Shown here: piece by piece, positions 34,823-49,727 of the stretch
Layout of the letters: every line of letters begins with the position of its first letter
Position numbering within the stretch: the stretch's first letter is position 1
DNA from: Macrotrachela quadricornifera
Lineage: Eukaryota > Rotifera > Eurotatoria > Philodinida > Philodinidae
NCBI GenBank assembly: GCA_022393335.1
Contig: JAJEKB010020623.1
Span: 54,651 to 118,650, forward strand
Direction: 5' to 3'
DNA: 64,000 bases
The notes under the pieces: generated by a model
The model's database searches: none
What the model was told of the DNA's origin: nothing
The model's input: only the letters and a program-made list of their open reading frames with translations
Program-made: the position numbers and the translations under genes

Positions 34823-36121
34823 AAGACAATGCTTTAGACAATGATTTGTCCAGATTGTGACAGCAAATAAAATAATTACTTTCTGTTCTATATCTGACAA
34901 TCTTTTTTGTCCTGATTGTTTTAATAAGAAGCATCGCGCTATGGAATTTCGAGAAAAAAAATATGGCGAATCCCAGCAATAGAAAATATTGTGTTGAATA
35001 CGTTAATCAAACATAAATATGGTGAATGGAAGAAAAAGCAATTTATACAATACAATCATCGTTCATCCAAGTCATTAGAATACTATTACAAAATAAAATA
35101 TAAATCTTTCAATAATTTTTTTCCAATGTTTTAGCATTTTGATAAACCAATATCAATTGATATACAAACTGGAATGATAAACCATCCCAGTAGCCTATAA
35201 TGGCGAATGAATTCGATGAATTCTAATAGTTTACATATGTCTATCATCATAGAGTATCAATAGACCAGCAGCTGTTTCAAACACATTCATTCAATCTGAT
35301 TGCATTAGTAATAAAATATGTGACTATTTAAATAGGTAAAACTTGAATTACATTTTTTCTCCTATTACACACTCTTCTTATCACATGTTTCGTCTTTGTT
35401 TTACTTCACGTGCGTTCTTATTGACCTCATTCATTCTTTTGCACTCTGTGGCATATGTTTATATTGAAGTAAACGCGTGCACATTGTATTACTCAGATGT
35501 TAAAAAAACGATGATAAGCAAAGAGACTATATGGATGATTTGTGTTTATGATTAGAGCAAACATTCGTTATTACTGGCTAAAAGTAGGAAAACATACGAT
35601 TATTTTTAGAAGATAATTGTGCTGTTTTTATATTATTTGGATAGCTAGCTTCAAGATCATTTCTCGACATATAAAACTTTTCTTTATTAAGCTTTTTTCT
35701 TAATTTTTCTCTATTATGGTTAGAAAAAACAGTAGTTAGTTACTCATCAACTTGTTCTACGTTACTATTGTTGTTCTATTCTTATTGAATGCTATTGAGA
35801 TAAAAGGCAATTCGTTGTCGCATATATATAAGAGACAATAGCACTATAATCACATATTCGAACTAGAGAAATGTAGAAACTTGATGATTATATGCAGTCA
35901 TTGTATATTACAAGGAATTACATGTATGAAAGAATGATGTCAAAAGATATCTATTTCACCTTCATTTTCAAGATACATAAATGTGGTTATTGCAGCTGTT
36001 CAAATGATGATAAGCTCATCGAAGAAAGATATTCTTGAACTTTTTTAGATTTATATTATTACAAAAATTTATACTTAATTATTAGCATTGATTAAGACAT
36101 CATTTTGAAAACAATATCAAA
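34823..36121. other. Intergenic upstream of VPS13
   Basis: AT-rich spacer. A 70-codon frame at 35343-35555 has no domain and is disregarded. The last few hundred bases likely hold the VPS13 promoter and 5' UTR. Confidence 0.4.
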
Positions 36122-39100
36122 ATGGTGTTTGCACATTTAGCTGTATATTTGCTCGATAAATATTTGGGAAATTATATCGAAGATTTAGATTCGAAACAGC
36201 TCAAAATTGATTTATGGAACGGTTAGTTTAATTATAAATTGAAAATCATTAATGATATTCTTTTATTTTTAGGCAATGCTGTTCTCGAAAATTTGTCTTT
36301 GAAACCGAATGCACTTGTAGGTATCTTTAGGTTAGATTAATATAAAAAAAACAATAGTTTTCATACAAATAGGCCAATCTCAATTTTCCTTTTACGGTTG
36401 CTGCTGGCTATCTACGTAAGTTCTTATTGACTACTTTGTACTTTAAAAATAAAATGAAATATTTAGATAAATTGTCAATTCACATTCCATGGACGCAGTT
36501 ATACACAGATTCGACTAAAGTCACTATCGACGGTTTATATTTACTTCTCACACCCAAAACTGGTTTGTTATTGTATTCGACAAAGTTTTTGTATATTGAC
36601 TTAAGTATTCATATAGACATTCAATATGATCCTGAGCGAGATGAACAAAGTCAATACGAAGCAAAAATAAAAGAAGTACATAAAGTCGAACAATTTCGTA
36701 AAGAAAAAGAAGAATATGGTAAGATTAACTTAAGAAAAAATTTAGTCATCTTGTCACATATCATTGTTAGAAGATTAAATTTCTTTTGTAGAAAATTCTC
36801 AAACAATTTCAAAACACAAAGATACATTTTTAGAACGATTACAAATACATATTCTTCGTAATCTAGAATTAGTTGTAAGTAATATTCATATTGCTTATGA
36901 AGATAAAATAAGCAAACCTGAATGTCCATTTTCATTTGGTATTACACTTAATTACATTAAACTTTTCGTATGTGTAATATTACTTTATTGAATAAAAATC
37001 AAATATTTTGTTTTTTATTAGACAACAAATAGTGAATGGGAACATGTTGTATCGGAAGAAGAATCACCAATAATGTACAAAGTTAATAAATGATTCTTGA
37101 ATAAATAGAATCCTTATTCTTGATCTTTTTAGTTTGGTGAATTGAACGCATTGTCGATTTATTGGAATTCAAATGTTAAAATTCGATCAGAATTAACACC
37201 AGAAAATATTGCCGTAGGTTTTTTTTTCGCCAGATTACATCTAATTATATAAGCAATATAGGACATATTACAAGCAAATATTGTCCGAAATGAACAAAGA
37301 ATATCTAATCAGATGACTTACAGTAAGAATTTTTCTTTTGTAATTTCTTCACTAAATATGACTTTTTTTCAGTTCTGAAACCGTTGAATATTCAAGCAAA
37401 ATTAAAAATTTCTACAGCACCTGGTGAACAAGATTATGTCCGACCAGTATTCGATGCCAAAATCGATTTAGAAAAGATTAATTTAAATATTAATCATAAT
37501 CAGGTTAAAACACAGAGAAATTCATAACTATTTCATTGAAATATTCTTTTAGTATTCTGATCTACTTGATCTACTGGAATTTCAAGATCATCTCAATTTA
37601 AAATCGAAATATATTAAATATTATGCTATGATTGATAACGATGTTATTAATAAACCAAGTTTACGACGGTAAGATTAAAGAATTGATTTAGTTTTGGATT
37701 GTTTTTTTTGCAGATGGAAATTTGCCTATGCTGCGATTTTGGATGAAGAAGTTCGACCACGTCTCTCATCATACAAATGGGAAAATATTAAGACGAATTT
37801 AGATAGATTTCGCGAATATCATAAACTTTACTTTGAAATATTGGATAATGATGCAAGCAAGAAACAAGAACAACGTGCTCAAGTGAGTTTATCGAATAAT
37901 TGATATTTTAAGTCTTTTCTCTGTGTATATTTCAGGAGCTTGAGAAAAAGATTGATGTTTTTAATTTACTCTATATTCGTCGAATTGTAGAAATTGAAGT
38001 AGGAATTTCATTTGTTGATATTTGCATTATTTCTTAACGATATTTTATAGATTAAAAAGAAGAAAGCTGAACATATAGAACAGTCTTGGTGGGATAAATT
38101 GACCAGTTGGTGGACTGGAAATTCAGATAAGGAGGATCCAGGTAGATTTGTTTAGTTAGATATAATAATAGCTATCATACACACTTTTTGCAGAGTCCAG
38201 CTATAACAGTACATTGATGAATGATGAAAAGAAAAAATTGTATGATGCCATTGGTTATGCCGACGATAATACATCATTTAATTATTCAGAAGAAGTAAAT
38301 ATGTTCTCTTAATGTTCAATGATTAACTTTTGGATTTTAGTATGTTGATATCAATATATCAATTCGATTAAATATGTTCGAAGTTAACGTTTGGTCGAAT
38401 ATCAATGAAAATGATTCACAGTATGTAATGTATTGTCACATAGAAAAATGGAGTTGTTTATTCTAATGAGGAACTCAACTTAGAAGATTTCCTTATATTT
38501 CATTCTTTTCAATATAGATTCAAAGTTATTGCTAGTATCGTTATACCAGATGTTGATTTAATAATTAAACGTCGTCCATTTAAATCAGCTTTTCTGTAAG
38601 TTATTGATTATACTTTATATTTGTTTTCTAATCAGTTTGATTTGATTAGTTTTGTCATTGATTTGGCCGCATTAGAAGTCTTTGGTATATCTAAAAATGC
38701 AATTCAAAAAGAGATGTCTAATCATAATCGTCCAATTCTTCTTCAAAATCGAACACAATTAGAACAGAAAAGTATGTTACATATTGAATATGAAACGAAT
38801 CCATTGAATAGATCATCTGATAATCGTATACAAGCCATATTGCAATCATTCGAGATTACTTACGATGCGGTATTACACATAGGATCATAAACTTTCGATA
38901 TATTCTTTACTGTTTTTCATTTCTATTAGTTCACAATCAACAAACTTGTTGAATGTTTTCAATCTGATAGAAAGCATGATTTGCAAGGGTAAAGAGAACG
39001 AATTTTGTGCATAATTTTCGTTTGTTTTTTTTTCAGCATCAAGGAAATTGCTTATTCAACATTTAATGATATCAAATATCGTTTACATTTTCTCTTCAAT

Positions 39101-42100
39101 CATTATCTAAAAAATATTCAAGCATCAGATATTGATATTGATCTTCAATCATCCTATTTTCTTTTGCCACAAAATGGTGTCTATCAATAGTAGGACTCAA
39201 AGATTGTTACAATTGGGAGGAAATCTTTCTTATTTCTCTTTTGTTTAATAGTGGTTGTCCAGTAATTTGTTTGGATTTTGGTCATCTTACATTTAAAGGT
39301 GGTCCTAGTTACAGTGACAAGGAAATAGAAATAGGAAAACTATCTGAATATGTTTCAGTATGATACATGCTACATATTTTCATGATTAACTCACTTCTTT
39401 TTTAGAATACTGATGATACTCATCAATCAGCATTCTTTCCATTAAAATTCAAATTAGAGAACATCCAATTACTCTATGCTAATCAGAGTATGATTTTTTA
39501 TCATACCACTTTAATTGTAATTATTTCTATTTTAGACGATGATTGGTATAATGCACGTATTGAACAAAATTCTCTAATGCATTTAATCAAACCAATCACA
39601 ATCTGTATGGATATACATAAGTGTATTTATTTCGAAAATGCTGTATTACCAGCGTATGTAATCATAACGAGTTTAAGCACATCATTTGAAATCGTTAACT
39701 AGAAAGAAAATCTTTCGCTTCTAGTGACTGAGAATGAGGACAAAAACTGTTGAAAACCTAATTTGAAGTAATTTTATCGTTTGTTAATTGTAATTTTTAG
39801 TTGGAAAATCGATGCACAAATTTCAGATATTGATAGTCGTTTGTCTGATGTACGTATTTTCGAAATTATTAAACTTATTCAATCCATTCCATTTCCTGAA
39901 TCGAAAGTAGAAGCAGTTGAAACTGAAATACTTGTGGAAGTTAGTAAAAATCTTTTATTTTTTATCTTTCAATCTATTATTTTGCAATAGTCAACAACCT
40001 TCGAAGTCACTGTACCTCATCGAAATACAAAGAAAACCTTGGAGGCAGTAGAAAATATGACGCCAGTACAGAAAATCTTCGAAGAAGCAGTCAATGCTGA
40101 AGAAGAAGGAAAAACTGATGATCAAATAATAGAAATTGAAGCTATTTTTAAACTTCCACGAGTAAGTCCAATATTCCTGAAACTTACTATCGCATTCAAT
40201 CGCCTTTAGATTAATTTGCTAATCGAAGAATCTATCTCGGATTCATCCTATGAATGTCAACCATTTGTTCAAATTTCACTTATCTCCATTATCGCTCAAG
40301 TAACAATGAAAACATTTGATATAGATTTCAATGCTTCTCTTACTGATTTAATCATTATTCATGAACAATTTGTGACTAATACTAATGATCGACTTCGTTT
40401 AATCACTATCGAACGTCATCTCGATCAAGAGAAAGATCAATTAATTAATATTAATAGTTTATTAACATCACCTGCCAATCCCTTGTTTGAATCGACTCCT
40501 TACAATGGTATTGAAAATCAAGTACGTATACATATCGGTAAACCTGTTCTAATGCTACAGTTAGAAGCACTTGTATCCATTGGACGATTTATCAATGATC
40601 TTATAGAAAAAATATCGAGAGTGCAACATCATAGATCTATCAGAAAACCAGTCAATAAGCAAACTTTACCAAAACAGATAATTAAACAGGAACCAGCGTC
40701 ATCAATGCCAACATTTCAATTTGAAGTTAATTTTGATGGATTACGTGCAATTATTGGATCTGAACACTCTCAAATCCTTGATATTCAAATTCAAGATCTT
40801 CATGTATATGCATTGAATTCGAAGGAAAAAACAACGGCTAATCTAATACTTACTGATTTCTATATCTTTGATCCCAATCCAAAAGCACGTTTTCATAAGA
40901 TTATCTCTCAACAAGGTAATGATAAAGAATTATTACGTCTTGATTTTTCTGTATTCAATTATCCAAAAAAATATGAAAAAACTCTTGATGATGTCGATTA
41001 TGATATTAAACTTCAATTGACCAAAGTAAACATAATCCTTCTCTTCAAGCATATAGATCTGATTTTGAATATGATTAATATATTCCAAACAAAAAGTACT
41101 GAATATAATCCTCCTTCAAATCAGAATGAGACAAGTATTGTTTCACAAACACTAGAAAAATTTCAAGAACAAAAACGCAAACTTCATCTTGACTTTACAC
41201 TCAATATTCCATCAATATTTATTCCGACTAGTTCCTATACGGATGAAGGATTATTTATTGATTCAGGTCAATTGACCATCCAAACAGAGTTTATTAATGG
41301 TTCGAATCGATCACTTATCGAAGAACACACTATAACTATGAAAAATTTACTGATTAGTCGAGTTAAACTAGGTCAAACTAATGAAATTCTGGGTGATATC
41401 AATATACTCGAATGTACTGAACTTAATATTTTAATCAATCGCCTTTTATATCAATCACAAATTTTGATTATAGCTTATTGGGATACAATTCAATTTCTAT
41501 TAGCCAAAAATGATTATGCATGTCTAATGAAAGTGTTAAAGGAGAATTTCTCTGAAAAAATTTTCTATAAAATACCGAAACCTGTTGTTCAAGATCAATT
41601 GAAATCCAAACAAATGAATCAAAAGAGAGTCATTATTAAAAATCATCTAATCATCGAACAAATTCGTTTTGATGCTAAAATCAAGAAAATTGCCTTAACA
41701 CTTTATTTGGACAATTCTGATATTACTGCTCGACATACATTGCGTAATAAAAATATGAAATTTATCAATTTACAACTTGAACTGTTTGAAGCTAATTTTT
41801 GTCAACTATTCGATTCGAGTTATAGAGGCAAAGCACAAATACAAGGACTTTTCTTAGATGATCTACGTGAAGCGGATCAATCTGATCATATAATACGACT
41901 GATTGATCGAGGCTTCGAAGTCAATACAAAAGTACCAGTGTTCACTGCTACTCTTGAATTCCAACCAACAAATGAAGAAAATTCAATGGGAATTCGACAA
42001 GGTACGTAAAAATTATTGCTTATTCTTTTTTTTTTAATGAATATGTATGTTTTTAGGTAATATTCAACTAGAGAGTTTTTATATTTGTATAAGTCCAGAT

Positions 42101-45100
42101 TTTTTAATGGCATTACAAGACTTCTTTATCTCGAGTTTATCATCAACCGATGAGAAAAGACTATATCCACCGATGATGCATTCCGTACCAAAATTTGATA
42201 TTAATTACAATCTACCACTACCAGCAAAATCCATTTCGACATATCACCGACCATCCAGCAATTCACCTCAGAATATAACCAAGACTCCTAGTATATCTTT
42301 TTTTTTCGTCAATTTTTCTTTAAAATTGATTCTTCCATTGCAGGTTCGTCATCCGAGATTGAAAGTGATCTTGAAACTATAGTAAATGTTGTGATCAAGA
42401 CTATAGAAATCATTTTACTCGAAGATCAGTATAATACTAACTCGGATTGTCTTGTACTTGATGTAAGTAAAATACAAAAATATCAATTAATATCTACACA
42501 TAAGTTTTATTCAGGTAGCCTCAGAGATTCATATGATCATTGTGAATAATAGCATAAAAACGTCTGGGTCATTGAAAGATTTAACTATTTATGGTTCAAA
42601 TTTTGCTGAATTGAAAAATTCGAATATTAAATATCCTGTAAGAATAATATTGTTTAACTTTCTATGACTTTTGCTATTTTGATGAAAAGATATTGCAATC
42701 AGTCGATATTGATACTATTTTAACTATGAATATTGAACAGCAAAAAATTGATGTACGTATTGGAGATATTACTATTCAAATTCCTCCAATAGCCATACAT
42801 ACTATTCGTAATGTCATTAATTCTATGAGCAAACTTGAAGTAATAACATTTGCCTTATTTTTTCTTTAAATCTACATCTTTACCTTTAGATTACCGTTCA
42901 AACTGAAGCGGATAAAATCAATTCAAAAACAATATTTGACCCAAAACCATTCAAAGATGCAAATTTTTGGTTTATTGAAAGTTTGTTGATGAATTCTCTG
43001 CCCATATACGATACTCTTTTTAACTTAATAGATAATGACAAAAAGGAAGAAGTGATAGAACAGACAGATATTTTGGAAGTGACTACTGGTACTCCTTCAC
43101 GAAAGAAATCAATCATTGAAGAAGCAAATAAACAGAAGGAAATTGAAGAGCAAATGCAAATGCAAACCATTCGTTCTCAAGAAGTATGAAATGAAAAGAT
43201 TCAGTAATACTATAGATATCATTATTTATAGCTAACTGTCAATTTGAAAATAATCGAAGTTAAATTTGAATTTGGTACAGGTTCAATAACAAAACCAGTC
43301 ATAGCTATGTGTCTTTCAGATATATTTGTCAATGTGAAGAATTGGTCTAGTGATGTATGTAGGAAAGTTTAGTAAAATACTATTTAATCTTTCTTTGTTC
43401 AGATGGATATTTCTTCGAAAATTCATATTGAATTAGCCTTATTTAATGATAATTTACTTGCATGGGAACCATTGATTGAACCAGTGATTAATGAAAGCGG
43501 TGACATAATATGTCCATGGTGTATTACATGTTCAACTGCGAATGTAATAGCTTTAATAATTTTTATTTATTGAACTTTTTTTCTTCTGTTCTTTAGCATG
43601 ACGAGGAAGAAGAAAATGATGAAGAGGTATGAACAACTTTGAAATAAGATGATCAAAAATGTAGAAGATATGAATTGTTTATTGTTGAATCGAAAATTAA
43701 AAGTTACCAAATAGAATTTTAAAGTTCTGAGAATATTTTAGTTTTAAATCAATCCTGAGTAATCATAGTTTTGAAGACATCATTCTAATATTATTGAAGG
43801 AGAAAAACATATAATCTATTACTATTTCAGTCTCGATTTTTACTTGACGATTCCAAATCATCATCAAATACTGGACAAGAACAAAGAGAGGAAAAAAAGA
43901 ATTTGGATGCTAAACAAGTGATCTATATTCGAGCTGATCATTTACTTAATTTAACTGTGACAAAAACAATGTTGGATCTTGGTCAACGTCTTTCCACTAT
44001 GTTCACAGAAACTTATAATCAAGATTCATTGTCTAGTAATGATAATAATGATAAATCGATGTTATCAATATGCAATATGACAGGAGATGATATTTATATT
44101 GATAATATAACTGGTGTTCAGGTATATCAATCGATACTCATATTGAAAAAGAAGCTTTTGAATATATTTGATTTTAAAGTTTCTCGAAAATAGTCAATTA
44201 AAGACTCCACTTCATCTTAAACATGAAGATTCAATTCCATTGACAGTATCACCTGAAAGATTATCAGCAACACGTATTCCAGCTATATCTGAACAAATAG
44301 CAAATAGAAAACAGGAGTTTTCTATTAAAGTAACATAATTGAACATATTCCATAGAATTTCATTAAAATATTTGCGTTAATTAGTTTGGTCATGAAGTAA
44401 AAACAATGGATATTAATCAAACATGGCGACGAGTATTTGACTTGGGTTCATCACCTATACCTGATTGGCCTATCCAATTGCTTTGTGATTCTCAATTATA
44501 CAACGATCGCCGACGAATTATTCTCAGTTCAATCATCAAAGTAAATTTTGTTTGTTAATTTTTTTTTCTCAGTTTTTCTTTTTCTTTTGCTTTTTGAAGG
44601 TATTCAATCGTGCCACTATGCCAGTAATGATTTTGGATATTGATTCAGTAGAAATGGGAACATTTCGTGAAGTCGCTCGTATCAAACCTGGTGATGAATT
44701 ATATCTTTCGGTAAATTTTCTATATGTTCGCACTACTCCACGTCTCTTTATTAGTATCGATGAGTAAGATTCTCTTCTATTTTTTCAATTTATGAGAATT
44801 AATTTTATACAGAGCAAACTGGACAGATCGAGGTCGTGATTTCATTTCATTCGATTGGGTAACTGAATCTTCTGCTGATCGTGTATTGAAAATGAATAAT
44901 GGCAAAGAAGTTCATTTTGTTGTATGTTTCTCACTTGTCAACGGATAGATTTCATTTCACTCAAGTTCTTCTAGTTCTATAAAGAATCAAAAGAAGCCTA
45001 TTCAGAAAATATTGATGAACCTAATCGAACTTCATTTGATATCTACATTAAATTAGCTCTTCATCTTATTAATCTATTATCACTCGATGTTCAATGTTGG

Positions 45101-48100
45101 ATTGATGTAAGTAGAACATATATCAGATATTTTCGATAATCTTGTATTCAGACTGTCGAACAAGTCAAGCTAAAACCAAGCCATTTGTATCATAGTGTTT
45201 CAGGTGGCAAAAAATCCGTATTGACATTTGTGGTATGTGCTGTTTCATTTGTTTTTTTGTGTAGTCATTGTAAAATCACATATACAATAAATAAAGTTAA
45301 TCAGATTATAAAAGACATTCATATTGTTTATATTAGATTCCATGTTATAACGATGCAAAATGGATTTCTGAACCAGTCTATTTAAACAGCAAAAGTGATA
45401 ATAGTCACAATGATCATGTTGTCATCTTTCATAATGCTACAACACAAGAAACATTGGTATTGAATTGAATTAATCTATGTAGTTTTTATTTTCATTTTGC
45501 CAAATATTCTTCTAGAGATTGATTCTACGTGTAGACACATATCGAGAATCATACCGTGCTTCATTATATTCTCCATTATGGATTGTCAATTGTACTGATC
45601 TGAAGTTTGAATTTAAGGTATATCAATATCATATTTATTTAAACAATTCTATTTCTTGCTTTAGATTGAAAACGAAAAGACACTCATTGAAGTGGTCGAA
45701 CCACCATTTTTTGTTTGTCCAAAAAATTTTGAAAATAAAAAGAAGAAAAAGGTATATTCATTAAACGAATTAAACATAGAACTATCAATAAATCTTTTGA
45801 TATTCTAGGGTCATATACGTGTGTTTAGTATGGAACAAGATGATACATTGTCCGAATGGTCCGAAGGTTTTTCATTGGACGTTATTAAAAGTACTGGAAT
45901 GACTAGTTGCAAAGTAACCAATGATAGAACCTATATGGTAAAAAAAAATTATATTGAATATCATCTCCAATGAATCATTTCGAATTATAGATCGCTGTTG
46001 ATATTGTGACATCTTCATTTGGTATGACAAAAATCCTAACACTCACTTCATCGACACTTGCTATCAATAAATCAACCGTATGATCTATTTGTTTCTCTAT
46101 GACATATGCCTTATATCTTATTCGAAATCTAGATTGACATTGAAATATGTGAAGCACAATCGATAAGAGAAGAAGAACAATGGATATCAATCAAACCTGA
46201 TGGAGTAAGTTTTTTCTTCGATCAAACATTTCTCGTTCTACATCAATATCAATGTGTTAGATTATTCCATTCTGGCCGCGTGACATCAAAAAGGGTATTA
46301 TGCGTGTTCGTTATGTACATAATCGTCTGTCCTCAACTGCATTCATATTCAATGACAAACATCGAACTTTATTATATATAGGTGATGATGAGCGTCCAGC
46401 ACTTCAAGTTGATATTGTTGCTACTGATTACGATGGATTTCGTATAGTTTTTGGTGATTACAAAGTCAATGATTCGCCTGTTCTTTTAGTCAACTGTTTG
46501 AGAAAACGACCTATTGCATTCTGTCAAGTAGAGGATATGTAAGTTTATTATGCTTCGTTTTCTTTGATTAATCACTTTGTCGGAATAGGCGAACACAAAT
46601 TTTGCCACCACAACATTACGTCTATTATACATGGATTGATCCATTGAAGCCACGAGCATTGCTTGTCTCATCTAATGGGCCAAGTGCCACAATCGAACTT
46701 AATGTAAGTTAATTGAATTGATAAGTAATATATATTTATTTTCTTATTAGCCACTTTGTGGTCATTTGAAAACTAATGATCAACAGACAGTGTATTATGT
46801 GACCTTTCAAGAAGGCCTTCAAACGGTATTACTCTTTGCTGAAGAGGTTAATCTTATCAAAACAGTGACAAACGTACGTGTACAAGATTAATATGTTCAA
46901 AATATAAATTCATTCTTGCTTTAGATGTCATCGATAAGTGAAAAGATGAGTCAATATATTCAAATTGGTATTCGTGATATTGGCATTGCAATAATCGATA
47001 ATATCACTCGAAATGATTTATTTTATATTAGTATTAGTAAATCAAAAGAAATCTGGACAGAAACTAGAAAATCTTATGTGAAACCACTTTCACATAAGCT
47101 CAATCATCGTTTGGATGAGCATTATAAATCCTATATGAAACATTCAGATGATTATCCAAACGATCAAGAAATGGCAAAAAAGAAATATAGTATTGATGAT
47201 AATCGTGTAAGTCTTATTTGTTTGACATAGAAATATATATTAGTTAGTTTGATATTAGGATGTTTCATTCGATGAGGATACAGCTGAAATAAGTAATCAT
47301 CAAGGTCATCAAATATATGTTCATCGACAAGCACTTGATGGATTTTGGCTTGGTTTTGCCTGGTCACCAAGTAATCAAGCACTTCATCTGCGTATCAATC
47401 GTATCCAAATTGATAATGAACATGATTTCACATTGTTTCCAGTTGTTCTTCATCCAATTGTTTCCAAAGCATCAGGAACTGACATACGTATGTTTCATTT
47501 CAATTAATTATTCATAGGACAAAAAAGAACAACTGTTTGTGTATAGCTGGAAAACCATTCATTGAACTGAGCCTGTTTAAAACGGCACAAACACGAGCAA
47601 ATACCCAACATGTCAAGTAAAGAATAATTTGATTAAGAATTTGATATAATAAATTTATTTATTGTTCAGATATCTAAAATTACTTATACAAGAATTCGTA
47701 TTTTGTGCTGATCAAACACTGATCATGGCGATTCTTACTTTTGTTAAATCAGAAAAAGTTCATATTCTTTTCTCTTAAGACAATATCTTTAAAGTTGATC
47801 TAAAATTTATAGACTACAGGAGCACCAACGATTAATATGGATTCCGATCTGAAGCGTATTCATAAGCCACTAGAAGCGATTACTCTAGCTCAATCCAATA
47901 GTATACCAACAGAACCGAAAATACTTTTTGACAATTTGCACTTATCTCCACTGAAGGTAACAAATAGTATTAGTAAATTAGCATTTTCTTTGATAAGTAA
48001 AAGAAAAATATAGTAGTGCTTCCATCTTATAAGTAGTTGTCTTCTTTTGAAAAAAAAAACAATTGAAGTTTGTTTTGCACATTTGTTTTTATTCAATAGA

Positions 48101-49727
48101 TTCATGTCAGTTTTTCAATGCATGGTTCAACAGCAAGCGACCAATTACTTGCCGAATATCCATTGATCGACTTTTTACTACAAACATTAAACGTAGCAGA
48201 AGTGCAAGATGTCGTTTTAAAGTACGTAAATTATATTTTCAATTGAATTGATTCGATTTCTATGTAGATTGAACTACTATGAACGAAAAAATGAACAATT
48301 TACCATGGCGAAATTGGCTGAAGAAATTCAGAATCATTTTCAAAATCAATTAATGAGACAAATTCATGTTGTCGTTCTCGGTCTTGATGTCCTTGGAAAT
48401 CCATTTGGTGTTATACATGGAGTAGCTGAAGGTGTTGGATCATTCTTCTATGAACCATATAAGGTATGCTTTGACCAATTTTTTCTTTTCAATACAAATC
48501 TAGTTTTATTTTTCAGGGAGCTATGGAAGGTCCAATAGAGTTTATTGCAGGTATAGCAGCAGGTACTCGACATTTAATTGGTTCTGTTGTGGGTGGTGCT
48601 GCTGGTGCTGTTTCAAACATAACCGGTACAGCAAGCAAAGGCCTAGCAACGTTAACATTTGATGAAGATTATCAAAATGCTCGTATCGCGCGCAAAGAAG
48701 TGGCTGGACATTCATTATCTGACGTAATTATAAGCGGAAAAAATGTTGGCAGGGTTCGTATGTTATACACCATTGTTCTATTCATGTTGAGTTTTTTATG
48801 AATAGGATATTGTTCATGGTCTAAAAGATGTAGTAAAGAAACCGGCAGCTGGTGCGAAAAAGCGAGGTACAGCTGGTTTTATCAAAGGTTTAGGTAAAGG
48901 TTTTCTTGGTCTTGCTGCACGACCTGCAAGTGGTATTGCTGATTTTACTAGTACATCATTCGATTTGATTAAACGGTGAATAAAGTTTTCTTTTCTATGA
49001 ATTAGATCTTTCGAATATATCATTTCGTAGAACTGCTATACATGAAGAAGTTGTTCATCGTGTTCGATCTCCACGACATGTTGGTCGAGATGGTATTATT
49101 CGACCTTCTAGCCCTCACGAAATAAAAGGATTTTATATTTTCGATGTTAGTTTTGATAAAGTTTTTTTCCAATTGAATCTTTTTTTTCGTATTTATCAGA
49201 GAATTAACGACGAAAAGCATGGTCAAACAGATTTTTACGTTGCTCATATGGATTGTACTAAAGACTCGTCTACGCTCCTGTTAGCTAGTTTTAAGTAAAT
49301 ATCATCGGCTACTATTTTTTTTTTACTATAATTTATTAACTGATGAACTTTCTAGACGACTATTAGTTCTGACCGGAAAATCCGACTCATCAAATGCCTA
49401 CCGAATTGAATGGAAATGTCATTACAAGGACTTGCACGGATCACCTGTTGTTAAATTTAAACCAAATGAAATTGAAATTCTTTTGAAAGTAGGTTCATGA
49501 ACGATTTTTTCTGAAGAACTAGAAGAGATATTATTTTTTAGGAACCAACAATACGTGGATTGATCAAGAAAGATCAATCGCATGAAAAGAAAGTTCCCTA
49601 TCAAAATACAGGCGAAGCTCGAGTATGTCGTTTCTCTACAATCAGAAATTGATTTCTTTCTCTCTCTTTTCTATATTAGTATATCGTTGATAAAATTACT
49701 CAGATCATGCGCGCCATGGAACTTTAA
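36122..49727 (+). CDS. VPS13: VPS13, bridge-like lipid transfer protein
   Basis: This rod-shaped protein moves bulk phospholipid between membranes at contact sites (family knowledge). It starts with the chorein motif ([20 protein letters not shown], then [13 protein letters not shown], then [13 protein letters not shown]). It continues through [40 protein letters not shown], the hallmark [10 protein letters not shown], a VPS13 adaptor-binding (SHR-BD) region ([20 protein letters not shown]) and the C-terminal DH-like/ATG2-like region ([60 protein letters not shown]). A PH-like end closes with MRAMEL and TAA at 49725-49727. It is closest to VPS13A/C. Exons checked: 36122-36221, 36273-36316, 36373-36415, 36467-36562, 36617-36718, 36792-36967, 37022-37081, 37133-37213, 37262-37322, 37373-37503, 37553-37668 and 37714-37882. 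A large exon spans 40210-42001 and the last is 49680-49727. Most introns are about 50 nt; one near 43630-43830 is about 200 nt. No frame break was found in the exons translated. Confidence 0.93.

Noticed and set aside
35343..35555. Short plus-strand frame upstream of VPS13
   Set aside because: It does not connect by splicing to the chorein start and has no signal or domain.
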